Shown: one piece after another, positions 37,053 through 45,632 of the stretch
Layout of the letters: each line of letters starts with the position of its first letter
Position numbering within the stretch: position 1 is the first letter of the stretch
DNA from: Kibdelosporangium persicum
GTDB taxonomy: Bacteria; Actinomycetota; Actinomycetes; Mycobacteriales; Pseudonocardiaceae
NCBI RefSeq assembly: GCF_013280595.1
Contig: NZ_JAAATY010000002.1
Coordinates: 62,001-126,000 of the forward strand
DNA: 64,000 nt
Reading direction: 5' to 3'
Position numbers and translations under genes: made by a program
The notes under the pieces: model-generated
Databases searched by the model: none
What the model saw: the letters and a program-made list of their open reading frames with translations, nothing else
What the model was told of the DNA's origin: nothing

Positions 37053-38018
37053 GTGATCGAGATCCAGCTCGGCGAGGTCGGCGCGCACCGGGTGCGGCTG
37101 GCGGTCTCCCCGCTCGAGGAAGTGCTCAACGCAGTCCGGCTGCTCACCCGGCCGGGCCGCTCCCCGGCGCACACGCGCTGGGCGATCGCCAACCGGTCGG
37201 TGCTGGCCTACGTGGACGCGCCCGAGCTGGTCACGCTGGTCGACGGCGACTGGTACTTCCCGGACTTCCTCAGCCCGCCGCCGTCCGACGCCGGGACCAC
37301 CGTGGAAGACCAGCTCGAAGCCGTCGCCCGCACGCCGGTCGGCCAGGTCAGCCTCGAAGTCGGGATGTCGGCGGCGGGGCGCGACGAGGGCGAGCTCGCC
37401 GGCCTGCTCGCGGACCCGGCCAAGACCAGGGACCTGCTGGCCGAACAGCTGCGCAGGTGCTGGGACGTGCTGGTCAAACCGCTCTGGCCGCGGATCAAGG
37501 ACCTGCTGGACACCGACGTGCACTACCGGACCCGCCAGTTCGGCAGCGGCGGTATCGCCAAGGTGCTGACGGGCCTGCACCCCGGCGTGGTCGTCGAGGC
37601 CGGCCGGGTCCTGGTGCCGACGGCCAACACCGCCCGGCTCGGCCTCGACGACCGGGGCCTGCTGCTGGTGCCGAGCACCTTCGCGGGCGGCATCGGCGTG
37701 ATGATGACCCCGCCGTGGCAGCCGTCCGTGGTGTACCCGGCCCGAGGCGTGGCGACTCTGTGGGAGGACGTGCCCGCGCCGGAAGGCGACCCGCTGGCCG
37801 GTGTCGTCGGACGGACCAAGGCGCGTCTGCTGCGCGAGCTGGCCGAGCCCGCCAGCACGACGACGCTGGCGCAGCGGATCGGCGTGGCGCCCAGCACGAT
37901 CTCCGGACACGTCAAGGCGCTCGCGGCCGCCGGCCTGCTGAGCGCACGGCGTTCCGGGCGTAGTGTCTATTACAGCCGCAGTGCACTCGGCGACGAACTG
38001 GTCGCCAGTGCGAGCTGA
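37053..38018 (+). CDS. ArsR-like regulator with N-terminal DUF5937-type domain
   Basis: This is a 321-residue protein. The N-terminal ~240 residues form a sensor-like domain starting IEIQLGEVGAHRVRLAVSPL. The last 70 hold an ArsR-type winged helix-turn-helix (LLRELAEPASTTTLAQRIGV then PSTISGHVKALAAAGLL) and a beta-wing SGRSVYYSRS. No metal-binding cysteine cluster is seen in the DNA-binding helices, so it probably senses an organic ligand. The start is the GTG with AAAGGA upstream. It is divergent from MFS/aldehyde dehydrogenase and followed by an MBL-fold gene after 12 bp. Confidence 0.88.
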   Translation: MIEIQLGEVGAHRVRLAVSPLEEVLNAVRLLTRPGRSPAHTRWAIANRSVLAYVDAPELVTLVDGDWYFPDFLSPPPSDAGTTVEDQLEAVARTPVGQVSLEVGMSAAGRDEGELAGLLADPAKTRDLLAEQLRRCWDVLVKPLWPRIKDLLDTDVHYRTRQFGSGGIAKVLTGLHPGVVVEAGRVLVPTANTARLGLDDRGLLLVPSTFAGGIGVMMTPPWQPSVVYPARGVATLWEDVPAPEGDPLAGVVGRTKARLLRELAEPASTTTLAQRIGVAPSTISGHVKALAAAGLLSARRSGRSVYYSRSALGDELVASAS

Positions 38019-38030
38019 GAGGAACCGCGG

Positions 38031-38666
38031 ATGCAATTCGTCCATTTCGGACATTCCTGCGTACTGGCCGAGACCGCGTCGGAGCGGGTGCTGTTCGACC
38101 CGGGCACGTTCTCCCGGGGATTCGAGGACCTCCGGCACCTCGATGCGGTCCTGATCACCCACCAGCACCCGGACCACCTTGACGTCCCCCGGCTGGCCGG
38201 GCTGATGAAGGCCAACCCGAAGGCGCAGCTGATCGTCGATCCGGCGTCGGCACAGGACGTGGTCGCGGCCGGGCTGACAGCGCGGACCGTGCGCCCCGGT
38301 GAGCGTTTCAAGGTCGGTACCACGCAGGTGCACGCCGTCGGCGGCAACCACGCGATCATCCACCCCGAGGTCCCGGTGCCGCCGAACGTCGGTTACGTGC
38401 TGGACGACGGCGCGTTCTACCACCCGGGCGACTCGTTCTTCCGCCCGGAGCAGACGATCGACGTGCTGGGCATGCCGACCGCGGCGCCGTGGCAGAAGCT
38501 GTCCGAGGCGATCGACTTCCTGCGGGTCATGAAGGCACGGGTGGCCGTCCCGATCCACCAGGCCGTGGTGAGCGTGCCGCAGATGTACTACGGCAGGTTC
38601 ACCGAGCTGGGCCCCAAGGAGACCGAGGTCCGCGTGCTCACGCCGGGCGAGTCCACCGCCCTCTGA
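38031..38666 (+). CDS. MBL-fold metallo-hydrolase (UPF0173-like)
   Basis: This 211-residue metallo-beta-lactamase fold protein opens with MQFVHFGHSCVLAETASERV. The metal-binding HxHxDH motif is in LITHQHPDHLDVP. Further ligands lie in AVGGNHAIIHPE and FYHPGDSFF. The family hydrolyses diverse substrates, so none is assigned. It has a GAGAGGA ribosome site and follows the regulator closely. Its last 79 bases overlap the convergent DUF2334-like gene, which is unusual. Confidence 0.88.
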   Translation: MQFVHFGHSCVLAETASERVLFDPGTFSRGFEDLRHLDAVLITHQHPDHLDVPRLAGLMKANPKAQLIVDPASAQDVVAAGLTARTVRPGERFKVGTTQVHAVGGNHAIIHPEVPVPPNVGYVLDDGAFYHPGDSFFRPEQTIDVLGMPTAAPWQKLSEAIDFLRVMKARVAVPIHQAVVSVPQMYYGRFTELGPKETEVRVLTPGESTAL

Positions 38667-39346
38667 TACGTGGTCGGCGTGGCGCCGTGGTGGGTGGCGA
38701 TGTCGATGGCGTCCAGGACCGCCCGCCGCGGCCCGGGCTTGGCCAGGTCCGCCGCGTCGACCGAAAGCCGGACCAGGCCGCCTTTGCGCGCGGCCCGGGA
38801 TACGCTGAGCACCAGCGCGAAGCAGGACCACGTCTCGACCCGTTCGCTGGCGGCCAGGCCGTGCACACGTCCCTTGTGGACGGTCTCGGTCCGCAGGTCG
38901 TAGATCCTGCTCGCGTCCGCGCAGAGCGTGAATTCGTTACGCCGCAACGCGGTCAGCGTGCCCGCGGACGCCGCCCACTGCGGCGGGGCGAAGCTGTCCA
39001 CTTCGAGGTCGAGCCTGCCCATCAGCCTGCGGGCGGCGGTGAGCCGCAACCCGGCCTCGTGCGCGGGCAACGAGCCGAACTCGGCACGGCGACGTGGCGC
39101 GTCGGTGAGGTCGAATCCGTGCAGCAGCAGCGCGTCCCCCCGGTCGCGCCGCTGCCGTACCCAGTCCACAACCACCCTGTGCTGACCTGCCCCTGCCAGC
39201 CGCGGCGCGAACAACAGCGAGAGCGAGACGCCCCGAAGGTCCAGCTCACCGGCCAGTTCGGCGCAGCGGTGCAGGGTCCGGATCCCGATTCCGGACAGCG
39301 AGACCACCAGACGCGCGGACACCCCACCATGACGCCACATGACCAT
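38588..39346 (-). CDS. DUF2334-like polysaccharide-deacetylase-fold protein
   Basis: This is a 252-residue protein. ARLVVSLSGIGIRTLHRCAE opens the barrel, and GDALLLHGFDL and LTAARRLMGRLDLEVDSFAP follow. These resemble DUF2334 proteins (NodB-fold relatives), here with HGFD in place of the usual metal-binding HGY/D pattern. The role is unknown. The C-terminal ~25 residues extend into the 3' end of the convergent MBL gene and lack family character. The natural stop may therefore have been lost. The start is uncertain among MVMW, MWRH and a GTG (VSARL). Confidence 0.65.
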   Translation of the reverse strand: MVMWRHGGVSARLVVSLSGIGIRTLHRCAELAGELDLRGVSLSLLFAPRLAGAGQHRVVVDWVRQRRDRGDALLLHGFDLTDAPRRRAEFGSLPAHEAGLRLTAARRLMGRLDLEVDSFAPPQWAASAGTLTALRRNEFTLCADASRIYDLRTETVHKGRVHGLAASERVETWSCFALVLSVSRAARKGGLVRLSVDAADLAKPGPRRAVLDAIDIATHHGATPTTYQRAVDSPGVSTRTSVSLGPSSVNLP

Positions 39347-39408
39347 GGCGAGCGCCCGACCGTGGGGTAACGAGCCGGCACTGATGCGGTGAAATCACGA
39401 AAGGCTGA

Positions 39409-40284
39409 TCACGGCCATTCGGCGAACGATTTCCCGGAAATCCGTTCGTACGCCTCGATATAGCGGGACCGGGTCGATTCGACGACGTGTTCGGGCAGCT
39501 CAGGCGGCAGTTCGCCGGACGAGCGCTGCCAGCCGGACTCCGCCGACACCAACCAGTCGCGCACGATCTGCTTGTCGAACGCGGGCTGGACCTGGCCCTC
39601 CTGGTAACCGTCGACGGCCCAGTAACGGGACGAATCCGGGGTCAGGACCTCGTCACCGAGCACGATCTCGCCCGAGTCGTCGAGGCCGAACTCGAATTTG
39701 GTGTCCGCGAGGATCATCCCCCGGCTGAGCGCGTGCTCCGCGGCCTTCGCGTACGTCGACAACGTCGCTTCGCGGAGCTTGACCGCGAGCTCGTCGCCGA
39801 CCGCCGCGCGCACGGCGTCGAACTCCATGGCCTCGTCGTGCCGGCCGACCTCGGCCTTGGTGGTCGGCGTGAAGATCGGCTCGGGCAGCTTGGACGCCTC
39901 GACCAGGCCTTGCGGCAGCGGCACGCCACACACCCCGCCGGTCTTCCGGTAGTCGGTCAGGCCGGAGCCGGTCAGGTAGCCACGCGCCACGCACTCGACG
40001 GGCTGCATCGCCAGCCTGCGCACGAGCAGCGCACGGCCGCGCACCGCCGCGGGGATGCGCGGGTCGTCCCATGCCACGAGGTGGTTCGGCACGTCGAGCA
40101 GGTCGAACCAGAACACGCTCATCGCGGTGAGCACCCGGCCCTTGTCCGGGATCGTCGTCGGCAGCACGTAGTCGTACGCCGAGATCTTGTCCGAGGCCAC
40201 GAGCAGCAGGTGGTCGTCGTCCACCGCGTACAGCTCGCGGATCTTCCCGGCGGCTACCTGCGGATACTCAGTCAGCGAAGGCAC
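39409..40284 (-). CDS. purC: SAICAR synthase
   Basis: This is a 291-residue protein that joins aspartate to CAIR, purine step eight. Motifs include [39 protein letters not shown] and [20 protein letters not shown], and the C-terminal region has [16 protein letters not shown]. Normal length for the actinobacterial type. It is monocistronic here. The GTG start has no ribosome site but a -10 box lies six bases upstream. Confidence 0.96.
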   Translation of the reverse strand: MPSLTEYPQVAAGKIRELYAVDDDHLLLVASDKISAYDYVLPTTIPDKGRVLTAMSVFWFDLLDVPNHLVAWDDPRIPAAVRGRALLVRRLAMQPVECVARGYLTGSGLTDYRKTGGVCGVPLPQGLVEASKLPEPIFTPTTKAEVGRHDEAMEFDAVRAAVGDELAVKLREATLSTYAKAAEHALSRGMILADTKFEFGLDDSGEIVLGDEVLTPDSSRYWAVDGYQEGQVQPAFDKQIVRDWLVSAESGWQRSSGELPPELPEHVVESTRSRYIEAYERISGKSFAEWP

Positions 40285-40290
40285 GGGGCC

Positions 40291-40296
40291 AGCTTA
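40291..40296 (-). promoter_or_regulatory. Candidate -10 box for a leaderless purC transcript
   Basis: On the minus strand TAAGCT is followed by six bases and the GTG start at 40284. Confidence 0.4.
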
Positions 40297-40325
40297 ATTG
40301 CGTAGCGCCGGTCACACGCGGGCGG

Positions 40326-40331
40326 TAGCTT
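40326..40331 (+). promoter_or_regulatory. Candidate -10 box upstream of the ABC exporter operon
   Basis: TAGCTT is followed by seven bases and then an ATG at 40339. That ATG opens only a four-codon reading frame, described in the next entry. Confidence 0.4.
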
Positions 40332-40338
40332 GCGCGCT

Positions 40339-40353
40339 ATGCACCACTATTGA
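40339..40353 (+). other. Four-codon reading frame (Met-His-His-Tyr-stop) in frame with the ABC exporter
   Basis: ATG CAC CAC TAT TGA lies at the predicted transcription start and in the same frame as the exporter gene. The frame then stays open into the exporter with family-like sequence (SPLRFLWWLIRTSP) but with no ATG or GTG before the first recognised membrane helix. Either this is a tiny leader peptide or the stop is a mutation or sequence error in the exporter's first codons. Confidence 0.4.
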
Positions 40354-40395
40354 CTCACTCCAGACTCGCGATCACCGCTGCGGTTCCTGTGGTGG

Positions 40396-41922
40396 TTGAT
40401 CCGCACGTCGCCGCGCACCCTGACCGCGGCGATGGTTTTCGGCGCACTGTGGATGGTTCCGCTGGCGCTCCTGCCGCTGGCCATCGGTGCGGCCATCGAC
40501 CAGGGCATCGCCCCTCGGGACACCGGCGCGCTGCTGATGTGGTCCGGCCTGATCGTGGCGCTCGGCGCGGTGTTGTCGTCCAGCACGGTCATGCTGACCA
40601 GGGCGGGCGACCGGGCGTGGTTGCACGGCGCCGCGTTGATGCAGCGAGCGGTCATGCAGCACGCCACGCGGGTCGGGGCCGCGTTGCCGTCGAAGATCAA
40701 AGCCGGCGAGATCGTCGCGGTCGGATCGTCGGACATGTACAGCATCGGTGGTCTGCTTGAGGTGATCGGCAGGCTGACCGGTGGTGTCGTCGCGTTCATC
40801 GTGGCCGCGATCGCGTTGCTGTCCAGCACACCGATCCTCGGCCTTGTCGTGGTCGTCGGCGTTCCGTTGGCGACACTGGGCCTGGTGCCGCTGCTCGGAC
40901 CGTTGCGCAAACGGACCGAGGCACACCGCGAAGAGGTCGGCGCGGCCACGTCGATGGCCGCGGACATCGTGTCCGGCCTGCGAATCCTGCGGGGAATCGG
41001 CGGGGAGAAGCAGTTCACCGACCGGTTCGCCGAGACCAGCCAACGCGTGCGCAAGGCGGGCGTGAACGCGGCACGGATCGACTCGTGGCTGTCCGGGATC
41101 GAGGTCCTGCTGCCGGGCCTGGTCACCATCCTGGTGATGTGGCTCGGTGCGCGGCTGGCCCTGGACGGCACGATCTCGGTCGGTGAACTTGTCGCGTTCT
41201 ACGGTGTCTCGGCGTTCCTGGTGATCCCGGTCGGCGTGGCCACCGAGGCGGTGCACCACTTCAACGAGGCGATCGTCGCGGCTCGCCGTGCCTGCGCCAT
41301 CCTGCGGCTGACGCCCGCGCTGGACTCGCCGGAACACCCGAAACCGTTGCCGCCGGGCTCTTTCGGGCTGCACGACGAGACGTCCGGCCTGACGTTCCCG
41401 GCAGGCAAACTGACCGTGGTCCGGACCACCGGGTCCGACGCGTTCGCCGACCGGCTCGGCCGGTACGTCGACGCGCCCGTGGCCGCGGGCGGCGTTCCCT
41501 TGCGGGAAGCCGACATCGACGAGGTCAGGGACCGGATCCTGGTCGCCCACAACCAGGACGTGCTGTTCTCCGGCACGCTCGCCGACGAGGTCGACATGGG
41601 CAAGGCGGTCGAACTGGACACCGCGCTGTGGGCCGCGGACGCGACGGATGTCGTGGACGGCCTCGACCACGGAACCCAGGAGTACCTGGCCGAACGGGGC
41701 CGGACGCTGTCCGGTGGCCAACGCCAGCGGATGCTGCTGGCCAGGGCGTTGAGCTTCGACGCGGACGTGCTCGTGCTCGACGAACCGACGTCGGCGGTGG
41801 ACGCCCACACCGAGGCCAGGATCACCCAGCGGGTGGCCGAGCTGCGCCGCGGCCGGACCACGGTGGTGTTCAGTCAAAGTCCTTTGTGGACACGAGTGGC
41901 GGACGAGGTGTACACGCCATGA
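40396..41922 (+). CDS. ABC exporter half-transporter, first subunit (degenerate Walker A)
   Basis: This is about 508 residues from a TTG start that is the best available but lacks a ribosome site. Family-like sequence extends 14 codons further upstream, to an in-frame TGA. An N-terminal type IV exporter membrane domain (ABC transmembrane, six segments) is followed by a short nucleotide-binding domain. That domain keeps the signature RTLSGGQRQRMLLARAL and Walker B VLVLDEPTSAVDA. The Walker A position reads TTGSDAFADRL with no GK[S/T], and the H-loop reads VFSQSPLW without histidine. The start of the second subunit overlaps its stop (ATGA). The two must form a heterodimer. Confidence 0.85.
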   Translation: MIRTSPRTLTAAMVFGALWMVPLALLPLAIGAAIDQGIAPRDTGALLMWSGLIVALGAVLSSSTVMLTRAGDRAWLHGAALMQRAVMQHATRVGAALPSKIKAGEIVAVGSSDMYSIGGLLEVIGRLTGGVVAFIVAAIALLSSTPILGLVVVVGVPLATLGLVPLLGPLRKRTEAHREEVGAATSMAADIVSGLRILRGIGGEKQFTDRFAETSQRVRKAGVNAARIDSWLSGIEVLLPGLVTILVMWLGARLALDGTISVGELVAFYGVSAFLVIPVGVATEAVHHFNEAIVAARRACAILRLTPALDSPEHPKPLPPGSFGLHDETSGLTFPAGKLTVVRTTGSDAFADRLGRYVDAPVAAGGVPLREADIDEVRDRILVAHNQDVLFSGTLADEVDMGKAVELDTALWAADATDVVDGLDHGTQEYLAERGRTLSGGQRQRMLLARALSFDADVLVLDEPTSAVDAHTEARITQRVAELRRGRTTVVFSQSPLWTRVADEVYTP

Positions 41923-43652
41923 AGACGACTCTTCCGCTGGCCGGCAAGCCCGCCGTCCGCGCGTGGATCTGGTCGGTCGCGGTCGCCAACAGGTGGTCGT
42001 TCCTCGGCATGATGTCGCTGTTCGCGGCGGCCACGCTGGTCGGCCTGATCGGTCCGCAGTTGCTCGGGCACCTGGTCGACGCGGTGTCCACCGGCACCAC
42101 GACGTGGCACATCGATGTGATCGCACTGATTTTCATCGGAGTGCTCGCCGTGCACGCGGTGCTGCGCAGGCAGGCCCGGTTCCGAGCCGCGGTGTTCGGC
42201 GAGCGGCTGCTCGCCGAGGCCCGGGAGGGAATGGTCGAGCACGTCGTCCAGCTCCCGCTCGCCACCGTGGAGTCGGCCGGAACGGGCGACCTGCTCAGCC
42301 GCGCGACGTCCGATGTGGACAAGCTGGACGAGGGCCTGCGGCAGGCGGCGCCGGAGATCGTGATCGCGGCGGTCACCGTGGCGCTGACCGCCGTGGCGAT
42401 GGTGATCACGTCCCCGATCGTCGCTCTGGGCATGCTGGTCGCGGTTCCGCTGCTGGTCGCGGCAACGCGCTGGTACCGGCCCCGGGTGCTGCCGAAGTAC
42501 GAGGAGGCGCTGGCCGACTGGGCGGAGGTGCACTCCAGCACGCACGAGACGGCCGACGGCGGCCGGACGATCGAGGCGTTGCGGCTGCGCAGGCGCCGGC
42601 TGGCACTCAACGACCGGAACGTGGACAAGGCGGTCGGTGTCGAGTGGTACTGCAGTCGCCTGTGGGCGTGGTTCCTCGGCGCCCTCGACGTCGCCTACAT
42701 CCTGCCGATCGCCGCGATCCTGGTGGTCGGTGGCGTCGCCTACACGCAGGGTCTCGCCGGGATCGGGGAGATCACCGCGATCGTGCTGTACGCACGGGCG
42801 CTGGTCGAGCCGTTGAGCGAAGCGTTGACGTGGATGGACGAACTGCAAGTCGGCAACGCGGCCCTGCGGCGCATCCTTGGCGTGCAACAGATCAAGCCGG
42901 ACCCGGGGGACGAGTCCGCGGTTCCGGACGGCACGGCCATCGCGGTCAGGGGCGCCACGTTCGCCTACAGCCCCGGCCGTGAGGTGCTGCACGGGATCGA
43001 CCTGGACATTGTGGAGGGTGAGCGGCTGGTCATCGTCGGCCCGTCCGGCGCGGGCAAGTCGACGCTCGGCCGGCTGCTGGCGGGCGTGAACGCGCCCGAC
43101 TCCGGTTCGGTGACGATCGGCGGCGTCGAGGTGACGTCCCTGCCGTTGGCCAAGCGTCGTCAGGAAATCGTTCTGGTGACACAGGAACAGCACGTGTTCA
43201 GCGGGACTCTCCGGGAGAACCTGACGCTGCCCCGTGACGCCTCGGACGAGGAGCTGTGGGACGCGTTGCGGACGGTGGACGCCGCCGACTGGGCCAAATC
43301 CCTGCCGGCCGGACTGGACACTGTGGTCGGTTCCGGCGGCGAGGCGGTCGCGCCCGCGATGGTCCAGCAGATCGCGTTGGCGCGCTTGGTGATCGCCGAC
43401 CCGCACACCCTGGTGCTCGACGAGGCCACGTCCCTTCTGGACTCGTCGGCCTCCAGGAACCTGGAGCGGTCGTTGACCGCGGTGCTGGCCGGCAGGACAG
43501 TCATCGCCATCGCGCATAGGCTGACCACAGCGCGGGACGCCGACCGGATCGCCGTGATGGAGGGCGGCCGGATCGTCGAGCTGGGCAGTCATGACGAGTT
43601 GATGGCCGCCAAGGGCTCGTACGCGGGACTGGTCGCCAGTCTGTCCGGATGA
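41919..43652 (+). CDS. ABC exporter half-transporter, second subunit (degenerate signature)
   Basis: This 577-residue protein has an N-terminal membrane domain and a C-terminal nucleotide-binding domain. Walker A is intact (GPSGAGKSTLGRLLAGV), Walker B is TLVLDEATSLLDS, and the H-loop is AIAHRLTTARDADR. The ABC signature is not LSGGQ but reads GGEAVAPAMVQQIALARL. This complements the first subunit, so one composite ATP site is canonical and the other is degenerate. The cargo is unknown; such heterodimers export drugs, lipids or peptides. Confidence 0.92.
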   Translation: MKTTLPLAGKPAVRAWIWSVAVANRWSFLGMMSLFAAATLVGLIGPQLLGHLVDAVSTGTTTWHIDVIALIFIGVLAVHAVLRRQARFRAAVFGERLLAEAREGMVEHVVQLPLATVESAGTGDLLSRATSDVDKLDEGLRQAAPEIVIAAVTVALTAVAMVITSPIVALGMLVAVPLLVAATRWYRPRVLPKYEEALADWAEVHSSTHETADGGRTIEALRLRRRRLALNDRNVDKAVGVEWYCSRLWAWFLGALDVAYILPIAAILVVGGVAYTQGLAGIGEITAIVLYARALVEPLSEALTWMDELQVGNAALRRILGVQQIKPDPGDESAVPDGTAIAVRGATFAYSPGREVLHGIDLDIVEGERLVIVGPSGAGKSTLGRLLAGVNAPDSGSVTIGGVEVTSLPLAKRRQEIVLVTQEQHVFSGTLRENLTLPRDASDEELWDALRTVDAADWAKSLPAGLDTVVGSGGEAVAPAMVQQIALARLVIADPHTLVLDEATSLLDSSASRNLERSLTAVLAGRTVIAIAHRLTTARDADRIAVMEGGRIVELGSHDELMAAKGSYAGLVASLSG

Positions 43653-43686
43653 CAACGGCGGGCCGTGCGTTAGGTGATGACTGCCA

Positions 43687-44176
43687 ACGGCTTGATCGCG
43701 CTGGTCGTTTACGCCACGCAACACGCCCGACATCGCCCCAGCCAGGCTGGTTCGCAGGCGAGAGCGAAGATGTCGGCCGCGTGGGGCGGGGTGGAAACGA
43801 CCGGCTTTGGCGATCAAGCCCGGCCGAGCGAAGCGAGGCCAATTGAACACGGCTTGGTCGCGCTGGTCGTTTACGCCACGCAACACGCCCGACATCGCCC
43901 CAGCCAGGCTGGTTCGCAGGCGAGAGCGAAGATGTCGGCCGCGTGGGGCGGGGTGGAAACGACCGGCTCCGGCGATCAAGCCCGGCCGAGCGAAGCGAGG
44001 CCAATTGAACACGGCTTGATCGCGCTGGTCGTTTACGCCACGCAACACCCCCGACATCGCCCCAGCCAGGCTGGTTCGCAGGCGAGAGCGAAGATGTCGG
44101 CCGCGTGGGGCGGGGTGGAAACGACCGGCTTTGGCGATCAAGCCCGGCCGAGCGAAGCGAGGCCAATTGAACACGG
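43687..44176. repeat. Three tandem copies of a 162-bp repeat
   Basis: The unit boundaries are 43688-43849, 43850-44011 and 44012-44173, each exactly 162 bp. The copies are almost identical; I find two kinds of change in copy 2 (an A to G near the start and TT to CC near position 130) and one G to C in copy 3. Each unit opens with GGCTTGATCGC and carries its exact inverse GCGATCAAGCC about 120 bp later, so each could fold on itself (one pair is lost in copy 2). A second inverted motif is CCAGCC-A-GGCTGG. Because 162 is a multiple of three, several frames stay open through the array, but none has a ribosome site or recognisable product. The array fills the gap between the ABC exporter and the SAM hydrolase gene. 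Confidence 0.95.
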
Positions 44177-44187
44177 TAAGAATGCGC

Positions 44188-44997
44188 ATGGCTTTCGACT
44201 GGGTGTCCTTGACCACGGACTATGGGCTGGCTGACGGCTTCGTGGCCGCGTGCCGAGGCGTCATCGCCCAGAAGGCGCCGAAAGCCCAGGTCATCGACGT
44301 GTCGCATGCCGTGCCGCCGCAGGATGTGCGGCGCGGCGCGACCATCCTGGCCCAGGTGGTGCCGTACCTGCCGCCGGCCGTGCACATCGCCGTGGTCGAT
44401 CCGGGTGTGGGCACGAGTCGTCGTGGCATCGTCGTTGTCACCGAAGAAGGTGTGCTGGTCGGGCCGGACAACGGCCTGCTGCTGCCTGCCGCGGACGCCC
44501 TCGGCGGGCTGCAGGAGGTCTACGAACTCGTGGCCGAGGAGTACCGGCTGTCCACGGTGTCGCACACGTTCCACGGCCGCGACATCTTCGCGCCCGCCGC
44601 CGCGTACCTGACGCTGGGCGTGGAGCCCGCCGACTTCGGGCCCGAGGTCGACCCGGCCAGCCTGGTCCGGCTGCCCGAGCCGAAGGTCGTGGTCGGCAGC
44701 CAGCGGCTGCAGTCCGAAGTGCTGTCGGTGGACCATTTCGGCAACATCCAGCTGGCCGCGCAGGTCCGCGACATCATCGCGACCGGGTTGTTGCTGCCGG
44801 GCGCGTCCGTGCACGTACAGATCGGCATGCACACCATCGACGCCACGATCGGCCGGACGTTCGACGACGTCGAGCCGGGTGAGGCGCTGGTGTACGTCGA
44901 CTCGGCCGGGCACGTCGCGATCGCGGTGAACCAGGGCTTCGCGTCCTCGCTGCTGATGGTGGGCCAGCGCAACCCGATCGCCGAGATCCGGCGTTAG
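44188..44997 (+). CDS. S-adenosyl-L-methionine hydrolase (DUF62, SAM hydroxide adenosyltransferase)
   Basis: This is a 269-residue protein of the fluorinase/chlorinase superfamily. Motifs are WVSLTTDYGLADGFVAACRG, IDVSHAVPPQDVRRGA, VVDPGVGTSRRGIVVV, VGPDNGLLLPA and SHTFHGRDIFAPAAAYL. The Asp, Arg and His of the DPGVGTxR and FHGRD blocks are the triad of DUF62 enzymes, which split SAM to adenosine and methionine with water. The halogenase reading is not favoured because the gene has no biosynthetic neighbours. The start (ATG at 44188, or 44182) is only 6-12 bp after the repeat array, so its promoter lies within or before the repeats. Confidence 0.88.
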   Translation: MAFDWVSLTTDYGLADGFVAACRGVIAQKAPKAQVIDVSHAVPPQDVRRGATILAQVVPYLPPAVHIAVVDPGVGTSRRGIVVVTEEGVLVGPDNGLLLPAADALGGLQEVYELVAEEYRLSTVSHTFHGRDIFAPAAAYLTLGVEPADFGPEVDPASLVRLPEPKVVVGSQRLQSEVLSVDHFGNIQLAAQVRDIIATGLLLPGASVHVQIGMHTIDATIGRTFDDVEPGEALVYVDSAGHVAIAVNQGFASSLLMVGQRNPIAEIRR

Positions 44998-45632
44998 ACC
45001 CGCCTTCTGGCCACCGCGTGCGCCAGGCCGATGACCAGCCCGGACAGCACCACGGACTCGACCGCGATCAGCACGACCATGCTGACGGGTCCGGGCTGGT
45101 TGCCTGAGTACAGGTCGATCAGGGCGTTCACCGGCGGTGCCTGACGGACGAACAGCTGCGCGAAGCAGATACCGACGCCGAGCATCATGGTCCAGCCGAG
45201 CTTCGGCATCACCGGACGGCTGATCACCGTGCCGAACGCGACACCGGCGAGCACGGTCATGGCGAAGTCGAGCGCACCCACGCCGACCTGCGCGAACTGG
45301 CCGGACGTCAGGGTGAGCCAGCAGAGCGCGACCAGTCCGAGCACACCCGTGCACAGCAATGCCGTGCTGACCTTGGCCAGCCAGACGCGGTGGAACCCGC
45401 GGTTGATCGACATGGTGATCACGGCCTGCATCGGCTCTTCGTTGTGCATCACCACGACCGTGATCCACATACCGATCGGCACGAGCGCCGCGGACGCCAT
45501 CGCGTACGTCGGCAGCACCGGGCCGCTCGACGGACCGATGATCAGCAGAATCGCCAGGTACGCCAGCATCGGCGCGGCCCACCGCTGGCCGCGCATGACG
45601 TCCGCGACGAGATACCGGACCAGAGGACTCAT
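44994..45632 (-). CDS. ABC-2 type transporter permease
   Basis: This is a 212-residue protein with about six hydrophobic segments, for example WAAPMLAYLAILLIIGPSSG and VALCWLTLTSGQFAQV, and no ATPase motifs. It overlaps the ATPase gene by four bases, so the two make one exporter. The cargo is unknown. The stop shares TTAG with the stop of the convergent SAM hydrolase gene. Confidence 0.85.
   Translation of the reverse strand: MSPLVRYLVADVMRGQRWAAPMLAYLAILLIIGPSSGPVLPTYAMASAALVPIGMWITVVVMHNEEPMQAVITMSINRGFHRVWLAKVSTALLCTGVLGLVALCWLTLTSGQFAQVGVGALDFAMTVLAGVAFGTVISRPVMPKLGWTMMLGVGICFAQLFVRQAPPVNALIDLYSGNQPGPVSMVVLIAVESVVLSGLVIGLAHAVARRRV

Noticed and set aside
43687-44176. CRISPR array or transposon
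   Set aside because: The repeats are contiguous with no unique spacers, and no cas gene, transposase or target-site duplication was seen.
43674-44234. Plus-strand frame of 186 codons running through the 162-bp repeats
   Set aside because: No ribosome site, no recognisable domain, and the same repeat is open in several frames, so openness is not evidence of coding.
44188-44997. SAM-dependent chlorinase or fluorinase
   Set aside because: The superfamily fits, but there is no halometabolite cluster and the DPGVGTxR/FHGRD triad matches the SAM hydrolase type.
41874-45582. Long minus-strand open frames of about 700-780 residues across the ABC exporter and repeat array
   Set aside because: They are antisense to clear ABC motifs, consist of Arg/His/Gln-rich sequence typical of GC-rich antisense, and stay open through the repeats only because 162 is divisible by three.
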